Shown piece by piece: positions 22,801-34,305 of a DNA stretch of 64,000 nt. The notes under the pieces are model-generated. The model was not told the DNA's origin. It ran no database searches and saw only the letters and a program-made list of their open reading frames with translations. The translations under genes and the position numbers were made by a program. How positions within the stretch are numbered: position 1 is the first letter of the stretch; each line of letters opens with the position of its first letter. Origin of the DNA: Mycoplasmopsis mucosicanis (lineage in GTDB: Bacteria > Bacillota_I > Bacilli_A > Mycoplasmatales > Metamycoplasmataceae); contig NZ_SMDN01000004.1 in NCBI RefSeq assembly GCF_006546935.1, positions 1 through 64,000 on the forward strand, written 5' to 3'.

Positions 22801-25800
22801 CTAAGAAAGCTATCGAAGACGTTAAAGTTGCAGGAAATGACCAAGATGGTCAAAGACAAGCTGACCTTAATAATCAATTAAGTCGTGCTGTAAGTGATGA
22901 TGATTTTGATCAATTGAAAAAAGATATTGAAAAAGCTAAGACATCAAGTGCTGAAGACTACAAAAATGATCTAAAACGTAGATTAATTGAACAAGTAGAT
23001 AAATTAAATTATCCAAATTCGTCTAATGGAAAAACTGAAGCTAAAGATGCATTAAAAGCAAAAATTAATAAACTTGAAACAGAAAAACTTCGTTCATTTT
23101 CTTCTGAACTCGATGAAATTGGTAAAAAACTTGCAGAAGCAAGAGAAAAAATATCTAAATTATCTTCAAATAAACAAACTGAAGCTAATGATGAAACATC
23201 TAAGGTATTCGAATCTGAAAAATTCAAAGACTTATTCGACAAAATTGACAAATTAAAAACACAAGATAAAGTTGAAATTAATACTAAAATTGACCAATTG
23301 AATGAATTATCAGGTGAAGAGCGCACTAAACTCAAAAATGAAGTCAACACTGCTGACTCATATGAACAAATGCTTAGAATTCTTGAAAAAGCAAGAGATG
23401 AACACCTTAAAAATTTCATTGACAAGCTTCCTTATCCAACTAACAATGGACGTGCAAAACAAATCCTTAAAGCAGAAGTAATCGATACAAATAATGCTAA
23501 TGATAATAGTTTTGACGCATACAAAAAACGTCTTAATGATCTTAAAACAGCAATCGAAGCAGTTAATAAACGTATCGATGAGTTGCCTTTCACTAAACCA
23601 GACACACACGGTCGAAGATTCTTGAAGGAAAAGTTGGACAATGCAACCACAGACTCAGAAGTTAATGAAATTGTTAAAGACGAACTTAAACAAAAAATTC
23701 AAAAATATAGAGATATTATTGAAAAACAAGGTGACTATCCAATTCCACAAACAAACCAACAAAAACTAAAAGAAGGTCGCCTTGATTGATTGCCTGACAC
23801 TAATGAAGCAGATCTTAAAAAACAAATTTATGAAACAAAACGTCAATGATCAGCATTCCAAACAATTAATTTATTAGGTAATCTTGGTGAAGATAAAAAA
23901 TCTGAATTAAAGGCAAAAATTCATGAATGAAGTGAATCAGATAATAACATTTCTCTAGACCAATTAGAACAAAAAATCAATGATATTGACAAAGTTATTC
24001 TTGAAGCAATTAAGGAAGATCTAAAGGCAAAAATTGATAAACAATTAGCTTATCCTGATCCTTCTTCAACTGAAGCAATGGATTCTAAAAATGCTCTTAA
24101 AGCCGAAGCAGATAAAGCAACAAATAGTCAACAAACAAATGCTCTTTATAAAAAATTAAATCAATTAAGACAAAAAATAAGTGACCTTAAATCAGCAGCA
24201 GCACCTATAGTTAATGCTCAAGAAAAATCTAAAGTTAATAAATTAATAGATGGACTTACAGATTTAAGTCAAGTTCCATCAATTGAATTAGAAATTCAAA
24301 GAGCACTTGGTAAAGATATTATTGACGGAATCAATAATTTAGATCAAGGTGAAAAAGATAAATTTAAGACGAAAATAGGTGTAGCCACTGACCAAGCTTC
24401 AATCAACAAAATTGTTGAAGAAGCAAGAAAACAAGCCAAATTCAATCTTAAGAAAAAGGATTTAAAAGTAATAATTGACCAAATTGAATATCCTAATAAA
24501 ACCTCTAAAGAAGCGATGAAATCTATTGAGACTTTAAAAGCTGAAGTAGATGCTTTACCTAACGACCCTACAAAAATCAATGAATTAGACAAAAAAGTAA
24601 AAGATCTTCGTAGTATTGTTCAAACACTTAATGCAAAACTAGAAAATATTCCTTATGAAGAATCTAAACCTAAAGATGCACTAGCAAAACTTAAAACCAA
24701 GATAGATTCATTAACTGATCCTAAACAAGGTGCAAATATTGTTGATGATAAATATATTCACGCAATTGATGTATATAAAGGACTTATCAAACGTTATTTA
24801 GGTGCTGAAGGTTTTGCTTCTGGACAACATTTCTTTTCATATAATACTCATGAAAAAGATGAATTCTTAACTAAATTGAACAAAATGTTGCCTAATGGTT
24901 ATGGTTCTAATGGTTACACGCAAGCTAATTTTGAAGCAGAGTTTTTGAGCAAACTTAAAGATCTAGCTAAACAAAAAGTTGATTCAATGAGTAATTTAAG
25001 CACTCAACAAAAACAAGCACACAAAAATAAAATTGACGCAGTTGCTAAACCAACAAATCCTGATCAATGACAACATGATGTATTTGAAAAAATTAAAGAT
25101 TTAGTTGTTGCAGGATATCAAGAAAACTATTCAATTTTTATTGATTCACTTCCTTATCCAAGTGATTCAGAATTGCAAGCAGATGTTACGAAAACTAAAG
25201 AAGCACTAAAAGATCTTTACACTAAAAAATCATTGAATGGTGTTACTGATATAACAGCTCTTGAGTCAAAACTAAATGAACTTAAAACACTTGTAACTAA
25301 TGTTAAAAACTCTATTGATGCAATAGATAAAAATCCAAATCAAAATAAAAGTGCAATTAAGAGTTTCAATAAAATATTTGCTAAAGCAGAAACTAATCAA
25401 AAACTTACAGCATTTAAACTACTTGTTGAAAACTATAAAACTATCACACAAAAATTCAATCAATTTGCACATTATGCAAGTGCGAATGGCAACGATGCTA
25501 AAGATCTAGCAGAAGCTAATAAAGCATTAGATAATTTAAAAAATGCTTTATGAGATAAATTAGCCTCATTAGTTGCAAGAAAAGACCAAGACAATTTAGG
25601 TCACATTATTGATGAAGCAATTGAACTATATAAAGAAACCAAAAAACTTAGTGGTGACATTTTAGCAGTAGTAAGTTTTCTTGAAGATGCTAAAACCAAG
25701 AACACAGTTGCAGAGCTTCAAGCAATTAAAAATAAAATTGCTCCTTTCAAAATAGAATTAGATAAGTTTTGAACAGGTGACAAAGGAAACCATTTAAGAT

Positions 25801-28775
25801 CTCATCAAGACTGATTTAATTCCTTACCAAATGGTGTAACTGAAGATAAAGTTACTGACTTAAATCAATATAGATTTTTACCTTATAACTTATTAATTAA
25901 GAAAATAAGAACAAGACGTAGTGCTCAAGAGGTTAAACATATAGTTGATGTTGAAGTAGAATGATATAAAGCATTAATAGAATTTACTCGTAAATATAAA
26001 GATAATAGCAGCAAAAACATTCCAAACGATGTTAAAGACTCACTAAAACACAAAATACTTAACTTACCTGCTGGATTTACAAAAGAACAAATGGAGCGAA
26101 TTACTAAATATTTAGGTAGTAGAACGCTTCAAGGTGATAAAGTGGTGTCAGGATTTTATGATGATGCTAAACATCTTTTAGAGTCTATTTCATCTAATGA
26201 AGTTGGTGGAAAAGAATCAAATAAAAAACACCTTAAAAAGTTGTTTGAAACCATTGGAACTAAAAATCCTCAACAACCAAATAACGACAATGTAACGGAT
26301 AAAATTGATAGTTTTAGAGATCAAACAACTAAATTTATTGCTAAATTTAAAGAAGCAAAATCTAAATTTGATGAATTCAAAGCACAATACAGCAGTGATC
26401 CTAAAGTTAAAGAATTTCAAGACAAACTTGATAAGGTAGTTGTTGTAGTTTCGACTCTAAATGAACAAGGGGCTCAAAACCTTATTGATGAAATTATGGC
26501 TTATAAATCACAATTAGATAATAAAAAAGCAAACATCAAAAGAGCAATAGAAAGATTACCATATCCTAATGGTGGTCAAAGTAGTAAAACACAACTTAAA
26601 GCTAAAGTTGATAGTGCTAAATCTGAAAGTGAATTAGTTGCACTTGATAAACAAATAGGTACATTGAGTAAAAAAATTACTGACTTTGTTTCATCTTTAT
26701 CTAATATTCCATACATTGAAGGTGATTCAAGTAAACCAAAAACTGCTATAGATAATATTAAGAGAGCGCTTGATCAAGCAACCTCAGTTAGTGATGTTGA
26801 CAACATATTACCGCATAATTGAAGTTTAAGAATTAGAGAGTACAAAGATATTATTAATAGTAGTTTTGTGGATTCTTCAGTCAAAAACAATTTATTAACA
26901 CGTCTAAATCAGACAGTACCTACAAAACTCGGTAATAATCAAGATTTTCCTTTTGGTAATTACAAAGAAAAAGATCTTAAAGCCGAAATTATTAAAGAAT
27001 ATAAAGCTAATGTGAAAAGCACTGTTCAACAATTGACTAACCTAAGAGATCACGACAAAAATAAATATAATGATATTATTAAAAGAATTGATGGTATTAA
27101 AGGTAATAAAGAGTGAGAAGCAATAGTAAGTGAAATTCAATTAATAAACACTATAGTTAATGAAGGTTTAAAAGCGAACTATGATTGATTTATAGATAAT
27201 AATTTAAATTATCCATCCAAAAATACTCTAAAATCAAAAGTTGATGCAACAAAACAAAGAATTAAAAATGCTTTAACAAATAATATGACAATCCAAGATA
27301 AACAAAGGGTTGAGTCAACACTAAACCAAGCAGCAAGCAAAATTGCTACTTTAAAAGCAGAATTAGATAAAGTTAAAGGTGTAGGTGCAGGAAACCAAAA
27401 AGATAGATTTGAGGATGAATTTGCACAGACAGACCTTAATAATTTAGATGCGCTCATAAATAAAATTAGAAATTACAATAATATAGTTAAAGAATTAGAC
27501 AAGATTAAAAACTATAATGACAAAAATGATTTAATCGGTGAACTTTCACAAGCAACAACAACACAACAAATGAATCAAATTGCTAAACGTGTGCAAGAAA
27601 GACTTAAAGAAATTCAACAAGCAAAACAAGAAGCTCTAAGAGATGTGAATGCAATACCTGAACAAGATAAAATATCTAGAGATATTAAGCAAGAATATCA
27701 AAAACAACTTCAAAATATTGATGATATAGGTCTTGATCAATTAAGAAAAATCTCTGAAGGTGCAAAATTAGAACCGTTAAGAAAAGAAGCAAGAGACTAT
27801 GTTGACAAGTTATTAGGAACAGCAAATAATCCAAGTGAAAGTGAAAAACGTACTGAAATTATTAGACAACTAAATAGACCTGAGCAGTCTAATTCAAGAC
27901 AAAAAATCAATGAGTTGAAACAAGAAGCTGATGAGGAATTCCAAAAACTTAAACAAAAAGCCATTAATAGAATTGAACAAGAGTTATTACATAATGCCGC
28001 ATCTTATTTCCCTTCAACAAGCGGTGGTGGCAAAATTTGAGTATCAGCTGAAGATAACTACTACTTATGATATAAAGACGAAGTTGCTAAACAAAACAGT
28101 TATAATGGACTTGAAGAACTAGAAACTAATTTCTTGTTTGGAAGATATGCTGATTCTATTAGAATTAGAGCAGTTGCACACTCAATGATTGAATACCTAA
28201 CAACTACCACATACATTAGAAATAGACATAATAGTGATGGTTCTATAGATAGATATGTTGAGTTTATTAAACAATATGTTGAACCTTTTACAACTTCTTT
28301 TGATATTAGGGATAATGACAAAGATCACGGATTTAATTTATTAGATTTTTGACGTTCATTGAACCTATATATCGAAAGAAATAATTCCACAGATTCATTT
28401 TCTGATAAAAACATTCGTGAAGACATTCAAAAAACCCTAAGTTTAGCAGCCCAAGTTGATGGTAGAAAAGGAGATGTACGAACTCCATCTTCAACATTAA
28501 GAGAATATATAGGCAAATCAGTTATTTCTAGACTTCTTGACTTAATTAAACAGAACTACAAATCAAATAGATACACTAAGAAGGAAGTTGTTGAACTTAT
28601 TATTAAGTTATTTACATTAACAGCAACTGATGGTAGAGATAATACACGCAATAAAATATTAGCTCTCAAAAACGTCCCTGAATTTATTTCACTATTTGCT
28701 GAAGGACGTAGCAAAGGTATATTTAATGATGCTGAACTTTGAGGTTTTTCTGATAAGCCTGAAAAATTTAATTAA
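19866..28775 (+). CDS. Giant (2,969-aa) helical repeat surface protein
   Basis: 8,910 bases, one frame when TGA is Trp. The N-terminus MNWKSKKVINTLLALSTVSA has a basic start and a hydrophobic run (about 8-31) without a lipobox Cys, so a signal peptide or signal anchor. Nearly all the rest is charged and helical. From about residue 420 a module recurs about a dozen times, each opening with a Tyr-Pro turn such as LPYPGGNG, LSYPDPKA, LAYPNGKN, LNYPNSSNG, LPYPTNNG or LPYPNGGQ, followed by three helix-like segments and often a LPxxK-type turn. This is like three-helix-bundle repeats of very large bacterial surface proteins (GA/FIVAR-type, M. hominis Lmp proteins); a tentative comparison. The last 260 residues are different and compact, with Trp and Tyr. 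Adhesion or spreading is inferred. Confidence 0.85.
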
Positions 28776-28784
28776 CAACATTTC

Positions 28785-28812
28785 AAACACACACTAGTTG
28801 TGTGTTTTTATT
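28785..28812 (+). terminator. Terminator of the giant gene
   Basis: AAACACACAC and GTGTGTTT pair around TAGTT, followed by TT-rich sequence. Confidence 0.8.
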
Positions 28813-28876
28813 TAATTTATTCGCTTTATTCATAGTGCATTTAATCATCATATCTCAATATATGACACTAAAGGAC

Positions 28877-28920
28877 AAATTTCCCTAAACTACTGATATA
28901 TGAGTGTTTAGGGAAATTTT
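28877..28920. repeat. Dispersed palindrome copy 9, longest outer arms
   Basis: AAATTTCCCTAAAC pairs perfectly with GTTTAGGGAAATTT (14 bases each), with the degenerate TACTGATATATGAGT inside. Confidence 0.75.
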
Positions 28921-29120
28921 ATATATGTATAGATCACCTAACAATTTATATATTTATCTTGTTAAACGTTTCTAATAAAGTGTTTTAAGTTAGATATCAT
29001 CTTAAAAGCCTAATTTTTGATCTACTTAAACTTGAGTTGAATATTAACTTAGAGATTCATTTTTGTTTGGTATTTGAAATCACAAAATGCTTTTGTTGTC
29101 ATACAAGAGCAAGACTTTTG

Positions 29121-29126
29121 TATAAT
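29121..29126 (+). promoter_or_regulatory. -10 box of the cytosine methyltransferase gene
   Basis: TATAAT with TTGTCA at 29096-29101, 19 bases apart; 22 bases before ATG 29149. Confidence 0.6.
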
Positions 29127-29148
29127 TCAATAATAGAAAGAGAGCATA

Positions 29149-30123
29149 ATGAAAAGGAAAATTATTGATTTATTTAGTGGTTGCGGTGGCTTAACATATG
29201 GTTTTTACCATAATGATTTTGATATCGTGGAGAGTGTTGAACATTGACAACCTGCTCTTGATACATATAATTTGAACTTTCATAAAAACGAGCAAATAAA
29301 AGACATAACTGATCCAAATGTAATAGATCAAATTGAAGCTAAATTTAAAAATAATATTGACATAATTATTGGAGGATTTCCTTGTCAAGGTTATTCGATG
29401 GCTGGTAAAAGAAATCCTAACGACCATCGAAATCAACTTTATAAATACACTATTGACATAATAGATAGAGTCAAACCTAAGTTGTTTGTATTGGAGAATG
29501 TTAAAGGCATTTTATCATTCAAAGAAAGCGATGGTAATTTAGTAATAGATAAGATTATGAATACATTGAACCAAAAAGGATACTATTCTCAATATGTTTT
29601 ACTTGACGCTTCAAATTTTGGAGTACCACAAAAAAGAGAAAGAGTGATTTTTATAGGTTCATCATTTAATAACAAGGACAAAGTGGACTTAGTAATTGAA
29701 AGACTAAAAAATACTAAATTTCCACTTAAAACTGTCTATGATGCAATACACGATCTTGAAAATGCAGCTGAAAGTCATGATTTTAACCATATTTTCACAC
29801 AACATACTCCACAAATGGTAGAAAGAATTAAAAATACTCCAGAAGGAAAAAGTGTTATGAATGGTTATTCAGATGCTTTTAGAAGACAATATTACAATAA
29901 ACCATCAACCACAGTTAAAGAAAATCATGGTGGAGTGCATGTACATCCAAAACTAAATAGAGTCATGACTCCACGTGAATTGGCACGATTGCAATCGTTC
30001 CCGGATGACTTTATTTTCAAATCTACCAAGTCAAATATTCTTAAACAAATTGGTAACGCAGTTCCACCAAAATTATCTGATGAGATAGCTAAAATAATTC
30101 TCGAGATTTTTTACAATGATTAA
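29149..30123 (+). CDS. DNA (cytosine-5-)-methyltransferase, type II modification enzyme
   Basis: 324 residues, complete. Motif order is canonical: motif I DLFSGCGGLTYGF, motif IV FPCQGYSMAG with catalytic Cys79, motif VI ENVKGIL, motif VIII QKRERVIFIG, then a short target-recognition region, FPDDF and motif X QIGNAVPP. It methylates a specific cytosine in duplex DNA; the target cannot be inferred. Start ATG 29149 lies after AAAGAGAG. The stop region overlaps the next gene, a probable restriction enzyme, by eight bases, so this is a compact R-M unit with the methylase first. Strong promoter upstream. Confidence 0.95.
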
Positions 30124-30823
30124 TTGAAACGATTTGAAGGAAATTAAATATACTTTAAGAACTGAAATAGACAATATCTTTAAAGTTTATAATTATTTAA
30201 TTGAGATTAGAGCGGAAGATATAAATGTTTTAAAGTCAAAGGATAGTTGTATTAGATCATCAACTGCAATTGGTTATGTTTTAGAAGAGTTTATATACCA
30301 AAAGTTAAAAAATGTTATGAACTATTCAAAAAGTTTCGAGATATTTCGCAATAAATCTTCAACGCAATCGTGTAGCTATGATTTTTTAGTCTCGTCTAAA
30401 AAGTATGATTTATTAGTTAATGTCAAAACTGAAAATAGAAATAGTGCTAACAATGCAATTGCAGCAATTAACCAATTATATAAAGACTACTCAAAACATA
30501 TTTTGCTACAGAAAGATTTTTATTATATTATTTTAAAAATAAAATATGAAATTGATACACGCAGCACCAATGACAATGAAATAATATATCTTGATAAGGT
30601 AAAGATTACAGATTTTGATATTTATTCACTTGAAGAAATATCTTTTGATAAAGGCTTTACACAAGATCACCGAAACTGAGGAAAAGAATATAAACCAATT
30701 TCTGGAAGACTTCATATAAGTAAAAAATTCTATACTGATAATAAATTAAGTGAGTCAGACGAGATATCGAATAAAAAAACATTTACTTATTTAGACAATA
30801 TGATAGCTCATAAAATCACCTAA
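30116..30823 (+). CDS. Probable type II restriction endonuclease (PD-(D/E)XK-like)
   Basis: 235 residues. I take ATG 30116 as start: it is in frame, overlaps the methylase stop (ATGATTAA), and adds six residues compared with a TTG at 30134. No close family is recognised. In the middle, SYDFLVSSKKYDLLVNVKTENR looks like a PD-(D/E)XK nuclease core, with an Asp, a beta-hairpin and a V-K pair, and SCIRSSTAIGYVLEEFIYQKL before it resembles the N-terminal helix with a Glu. Position directly behind an m5C methyltransferase is the best evidence that it cuts the same site. One TGA Trp codon (30677-30679) must be read through. It ends before a stem-loop and a terminator. It could be another accessory protein. 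Confidence 0.65.
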
Positions 30824-30838
30824 ATTTATGTAAGTCAT

Positions 30839-30859
30839 GTTTCATATGTGATATGAAAC
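30839..30859 (+). other. Perfect stem-loop after the restriction gene
   Basis: GTTTCATAT, GTG, ATATGAAAC: nine paired bases with a three-base loop, 15 bases after the stop. It lacks a T run, so it may stabilise the mRNA end or bind a protein. Confidence 0.5.
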
Positions 30860-30883
30860 AGACTAATTATAAAAATAAAAAAA

Positions 30884-30926
30884 ACGGAAAAGTCAAATCT
30901 AAAAAAGTCTTGACTTTTCTTTTTTA
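30884..30926 (+). terminator. Terminator of the R-M unit
   Basis: GAAAAGTCAA and TTGACTTTTC pair, followed by TTTTTT. Confidence 0.85.
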
Positions 30927-30960
30927 TAAATTATTTTTTTGATATTTTCACACTTATCAA

Positions 30961-30966
30961 TATAAT
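30961..30966 (+). promoter_or_regulatory. -10 box six bases before ATG (leaderless gene)
   Basis: TATAAT ends six bases before ATG 30973 and no ribosome site exists, so transcription should begin at or next to the start codon. Confidence 0.6.
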
Positions 30967-30972
30967 AAGCAA

Positions 30973-31755
30973 ATGAAAACAAAAAATAATTCTATATTAA
31001 TAAACAAATGACAAGTAGTGTTTCTAATTTTTGGACTAATAGTTCTACTTACATCATTGTCTTTTGTAATTGCTGATGTAATTCAATATGATGCAAATGA
31101 CGAAATCCAAAATGGTATTCCTACCATTTATGCAGCGTTTAAGCAAGCAGGAACTATATTTTATTTCACATATTTATCAAATTTCTTTTTAGGTGTTATG
31201 CTTGTAATTGTTGCATTTATACCTAATTCAATTAAATTAAAGAGAGTTTTCTTTGTTTCAGTTGCTTTAATTACTGTGACATTCATTATTTATTGAGCAT
31301 TATTATCATGAAACAAAAAAACATGAGAAACAGTTTACTCTGGTACTCGATCAACTATTACTCATGCACTTAATCCAATTTTAGGTTTTATTGCTTTATT
31401 TTTAGTGCGAAAAACCTTTAGTCTTGACTCAAAAGTAGACAGACTTGCAATAAGTATTGTTATTATTTACTTTGTATTTACTTTTGTTCTATTCTTTGCT
31501 TCAAGAGGTAAATATACATCAGATAATCAAACTGGTGTAGTTGTATATTCATTTTTAAACTTTAACAAACCTTTATTTTATCCAGGTGGCAAACTAGGTA
31601 CAATTATAATATTGGATATAGTCATTTTCCTATTAGGTTTTCTAATACCTTGAAGCCTTTGTGTATTTTGAAGATCAGTTTACAAGATTCCTTACACAGG
31701 TTTATTGAAACAATATTGTGCAAAACGCAAAAAAATGCAAAAAAAAGACAACTAA
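30973..31755 (+). CDS. Integral membrane protein of unknown function, six or seven segments
   Basis: 260 residues. Hydrophobic segments at about 17-38, 60-82, 88-112, 125-145, 155-175 and 210-240 alternate with short polar loops, and the C-terminus is very basic (CAKRKKMQKKDN). STITHALNPILGFIALFLVRK in the middle is the most distinctive part and reminds me of Pr6Pr/DUF1600-type mycoplasma membrane proteins; that is a weak link. No transporter or enzyme motif is seen. It appears to be a single-gene unit with a leaderless promoter. Function unknown. Confidence 0.7.
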
Positions 31756-31864
31756 ATTGAAATATATAACACATTAATTTCTTCTTAACATATAATATGA
31801 ATATATTGATTTTCTATAAAAATTGAGTTAAACAAACTTTATTTTTAAACAAAAAAATTATTGA

Positions 31865-31904
31865 TTTTACCAAAAGTACTCAAAAATGTGTATATAGGAA
31901 AAAA
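31865..31904. repeat. Dispersed palindrome copy 10
   Basis: TTTTACCAAAAGTACTCA, AAAA, TGTGTATATAGG; same orientation and nearly the same sequence as copy 3. Confidence 0.75.
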
Positions 31905-31948
31905 TTCATTCATCAATATACTGAAAATGATGTAATCGGAGAAGAAAA

Positions 31949-32191
31949 ATGGCTAAAAAAGATGTTGAACAAATCGAAAAAGAATTAGCAACCGTTTATC
32001 ATGTTACACCATACAATGGTAGATGACAAGTAAAAGGTGTTGGTAATTCACGACCAACCAAACTATTTAATACTCAAAAAGAAGCTATTGACTATGCAAA
32101 TGGACTAACAAAAAAACGTAATGGTTCAGTAATTATTCATCGACCAAACGGTATGGTGCGAGGTTCAATTAGCAATAAAGCCAAAAAATAA
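31949..32191 (+). CDS. DUF2188-like small protein
   Basis: 80 residues; ATG 31949 follows CGGAGAAG. After a short lead it has VYHVTPYNGRWQVKGVGNSR, a TQKEAIDYANG helix and SVIIHRPNGMVRGS, the pattern of DUF2188 (a small beta-alpha-beta fold of unknown function found in many bacteria). One TGA Trp is in the first block. It is monocistronic with its own terminator. Function unknown; family assignment from memory. Confidence 0.75.
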
Positions 32192-32205
32192 TTATTTTAT
32201 TAATG

Positions 32206-32238
32206 AAGTAAAAAATACAAATTTTTTGCTTTTTTTTG
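32206..32238 (+). terminator. Terminator after the DUF2188-like gene
   Basis: AAGTAAAAAAT and ATTTTTTGCTT pair (one G-U) around ACAA, followed by a T run. Confidence 0.7.
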
Positions 32239-32315
32239 TATAAAAAAAGCATTTTTTTCTTATTATTTAATATAAACAAGATCAAGTGATTAATAAATTT
32301 CAAGCATGGAGGAAG

Positions 32316-34298
32316 ATGTCAAATTATAAACTTGTAGCAAAATATCAACCTGCTGGTGATCAACCTTATGCAATTAAAGATCTTGTGCAAAATATCAAAA
32401 ATGGCGAGCGTTTCCAAGTTCTCAAAGGTGTTACTGGCTCAGGTAAAACCTTTACAATTGCAAATGTGATTAAAGAATTTGACCGTCCAGTATTAGTGCT
32501 TTCTCACAACAAAACATTGGCAAGCCAACTTTATAGTGAACTAAAAAATTTCTTTCCAAATAACAAAGTTGAGTACTTTGTGTCTTATTTTGACTACTAT
32601 CGCCCCGAAGCATATATTCCTTCATCAGATTCATATATTGAAAAGAATTCACAAACAAACGTTGATATTGAAGCAATGCGAATGTCTACATATAATTCAA
32701 TCTTGACTGATAAAAACACCATTGTTGTAGCTTCGGTATCTGCTATTTATGGTGCATTAAACCCTGAAGAATATCGTGAACAAATTTTCTACATTTCAGT
32801 AGGTGACAAATACAAACCAAAAGACTTTTTTAAAGAATTAATACTGAAAAACTACAAACGAAATGATGTTGATATGCAACTTGGAACATTTAGTTCTAAA
32901 GGAGATTCTGTATTAATTAGACCTGCACACAGTTCTGAATTTTTAATTAAAGTTGACTTTTGAGAAGATGAAATCGAGAAGATTTCAACTTGTCATCCTT
33001 TAACACTTGCTCAATTTGATTCATTTAGCAAATATCGTATTTTCCCTGGCGATGCCTACACGGTTGGTGATTCACTTACTCAAGAAGTTGTTAAAAAAAT
33101 AGGTATTGAACTCGATGAACGTATTGAATATTTTGCTAAAAATAATAAATTAATTGAAGCACAAAGAATTGAAGAGCGCACACGTCGCGATATGGAATCA
33201 TTGAGCGAATTTGGTGTGTGCAGTGGAATTGAAAACTACTCAAGATTCTTTGATAGACGTGAAGCAAACGAACGTCCTTACACACTTTTAGATTACTTAA
33301 AATACTCAAATCCACTCCTAATTATTGATGAATCACACATGATGCTTCCTCAATTGCGCGGTATGTATAATGGTGATCGACAACGCAAGCAAACACTAGT
33401 TGATTATGGTTTTAGACTGCCTTCTGCATTAGATAATAGACCTTTAACTTTTGAAGAGTTTGAAAATGCATTTGATTTTCAAACCATTTATATTTCAGCA
33501 ACACCTGAGCAATATGAATTAAATAAAACACACGGAGTTTTAACTCGTTTATATGTGCGTCCAACTGGTCTTTTAGACCCTAAAATTGAGGTTCGTAGTT
33601 CAATAAATCAAGTTGAAAATATCTATGATGAACTGCAAAAGCAAAAGCAAAATAATGAACGTACATTGATTTTAACAACTACCAAAAGACTAGCCGAAGA
33701 ACTCACAAGACATTATCTTGAAAAAGGCGAAAAAATTGCCTTTATACACTCAGAACACAATACTTTTGAGCGAAATAGAATACTTATTAAACTGCGAAAA
33801 GGTGTGTATGATACAGTAATTGGAATCAATCTTTTACGTGAAGGAATTGACCTGCCTGAAGTGAGTTTAATTGTTGTTTTGGACGCTGATAAAGAAGGCT
33901 TTTTAAGAGACACTAAATCATTGATTCAGATTGCTGGTAGAGCTGCTAGAAATGCTAATGGTAGAGTTATATTTTATGCAGATAAAATGTCAAAAGGTAT
34001 GCAAGAGTGCATTGCTGATAATCTTGAAAAACGGCAATTACAAATTGAATACAACACAAAACATAACATAACTCCAAAAACCATAATTAAAGAAATTCCA
34101 GAAAGTATGCTAGACGATGCAAAAGATGAACAAATAAGCTTTTTTCTTTCTGATAATCGCGCAAAAGCAAAAAATAAGAAAGCAAAAGCGCAACTTTTAG
34201 AAGAACTCAAGTCAAAAATGGAACAAGCAGCAAAAGAACTTGATTATGAAAAAGCTATTGAAATTAGAGACTTAATTATTGAATTAGAGAAAAAATAG
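32316..34298 (+). CDS. uvrB: UvrABC excision repair subunit B
   Basis: 660 residues, full length. Walker [13 protein letters not shown], the beta-hairpin region [29 protein letters not shown] (DEAD-like box), [13 protein letters not shown] motif III (ISATPEQY), motif [11 protein letters not shown], and a C-terminal UVR helix pair ([13 protein letters not shown]). UvrB loads at lesions from UvrA and verifies damage before UvrC incision. I prefer ATG 32316, whose [20 protein letters not shown] fits the usual N-terminus; GGAGG is only three bases upstream, so an in-frame GTG at 32286 cannot be excluded. It is followed by uvrA after seven bases. Confidence 0.95.
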
Positions 34299-34305
34299 GA
34301 GAAAT

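Larger units (their letters stand above)
28776..29148. other. 373-base intergenic region after the giant gene
   Basis: Holds a terminator, one palindrome copy, and the promoter of the cytosine methyltransferase (TTGTCA at 29096-29101 and TATAAT at 29121-29126, 19 bases apart). I see no gene. Confidence 0.75.

Noticed and set aside
21783..23650. Antisense open frames within the giant gene
   Set aside because: Lys-rich coding DNA yields long Phe/Leu-rich antisense frames; no ribosome sites or domains.
19866..28775. A row of separate genes and frameshifts
   Set aside because: Every break is a TGA codon in one unbroken frame; with TGA as Trp there is a single 8,910-base gene.
32286..32316. GTG 32286 as uvrB start
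   Set aside because: [14 protein letters not shown] at 32316 is the usual N-terminus and no ribosome site precedes the GTG, though the GGAGG before 32316 is close.
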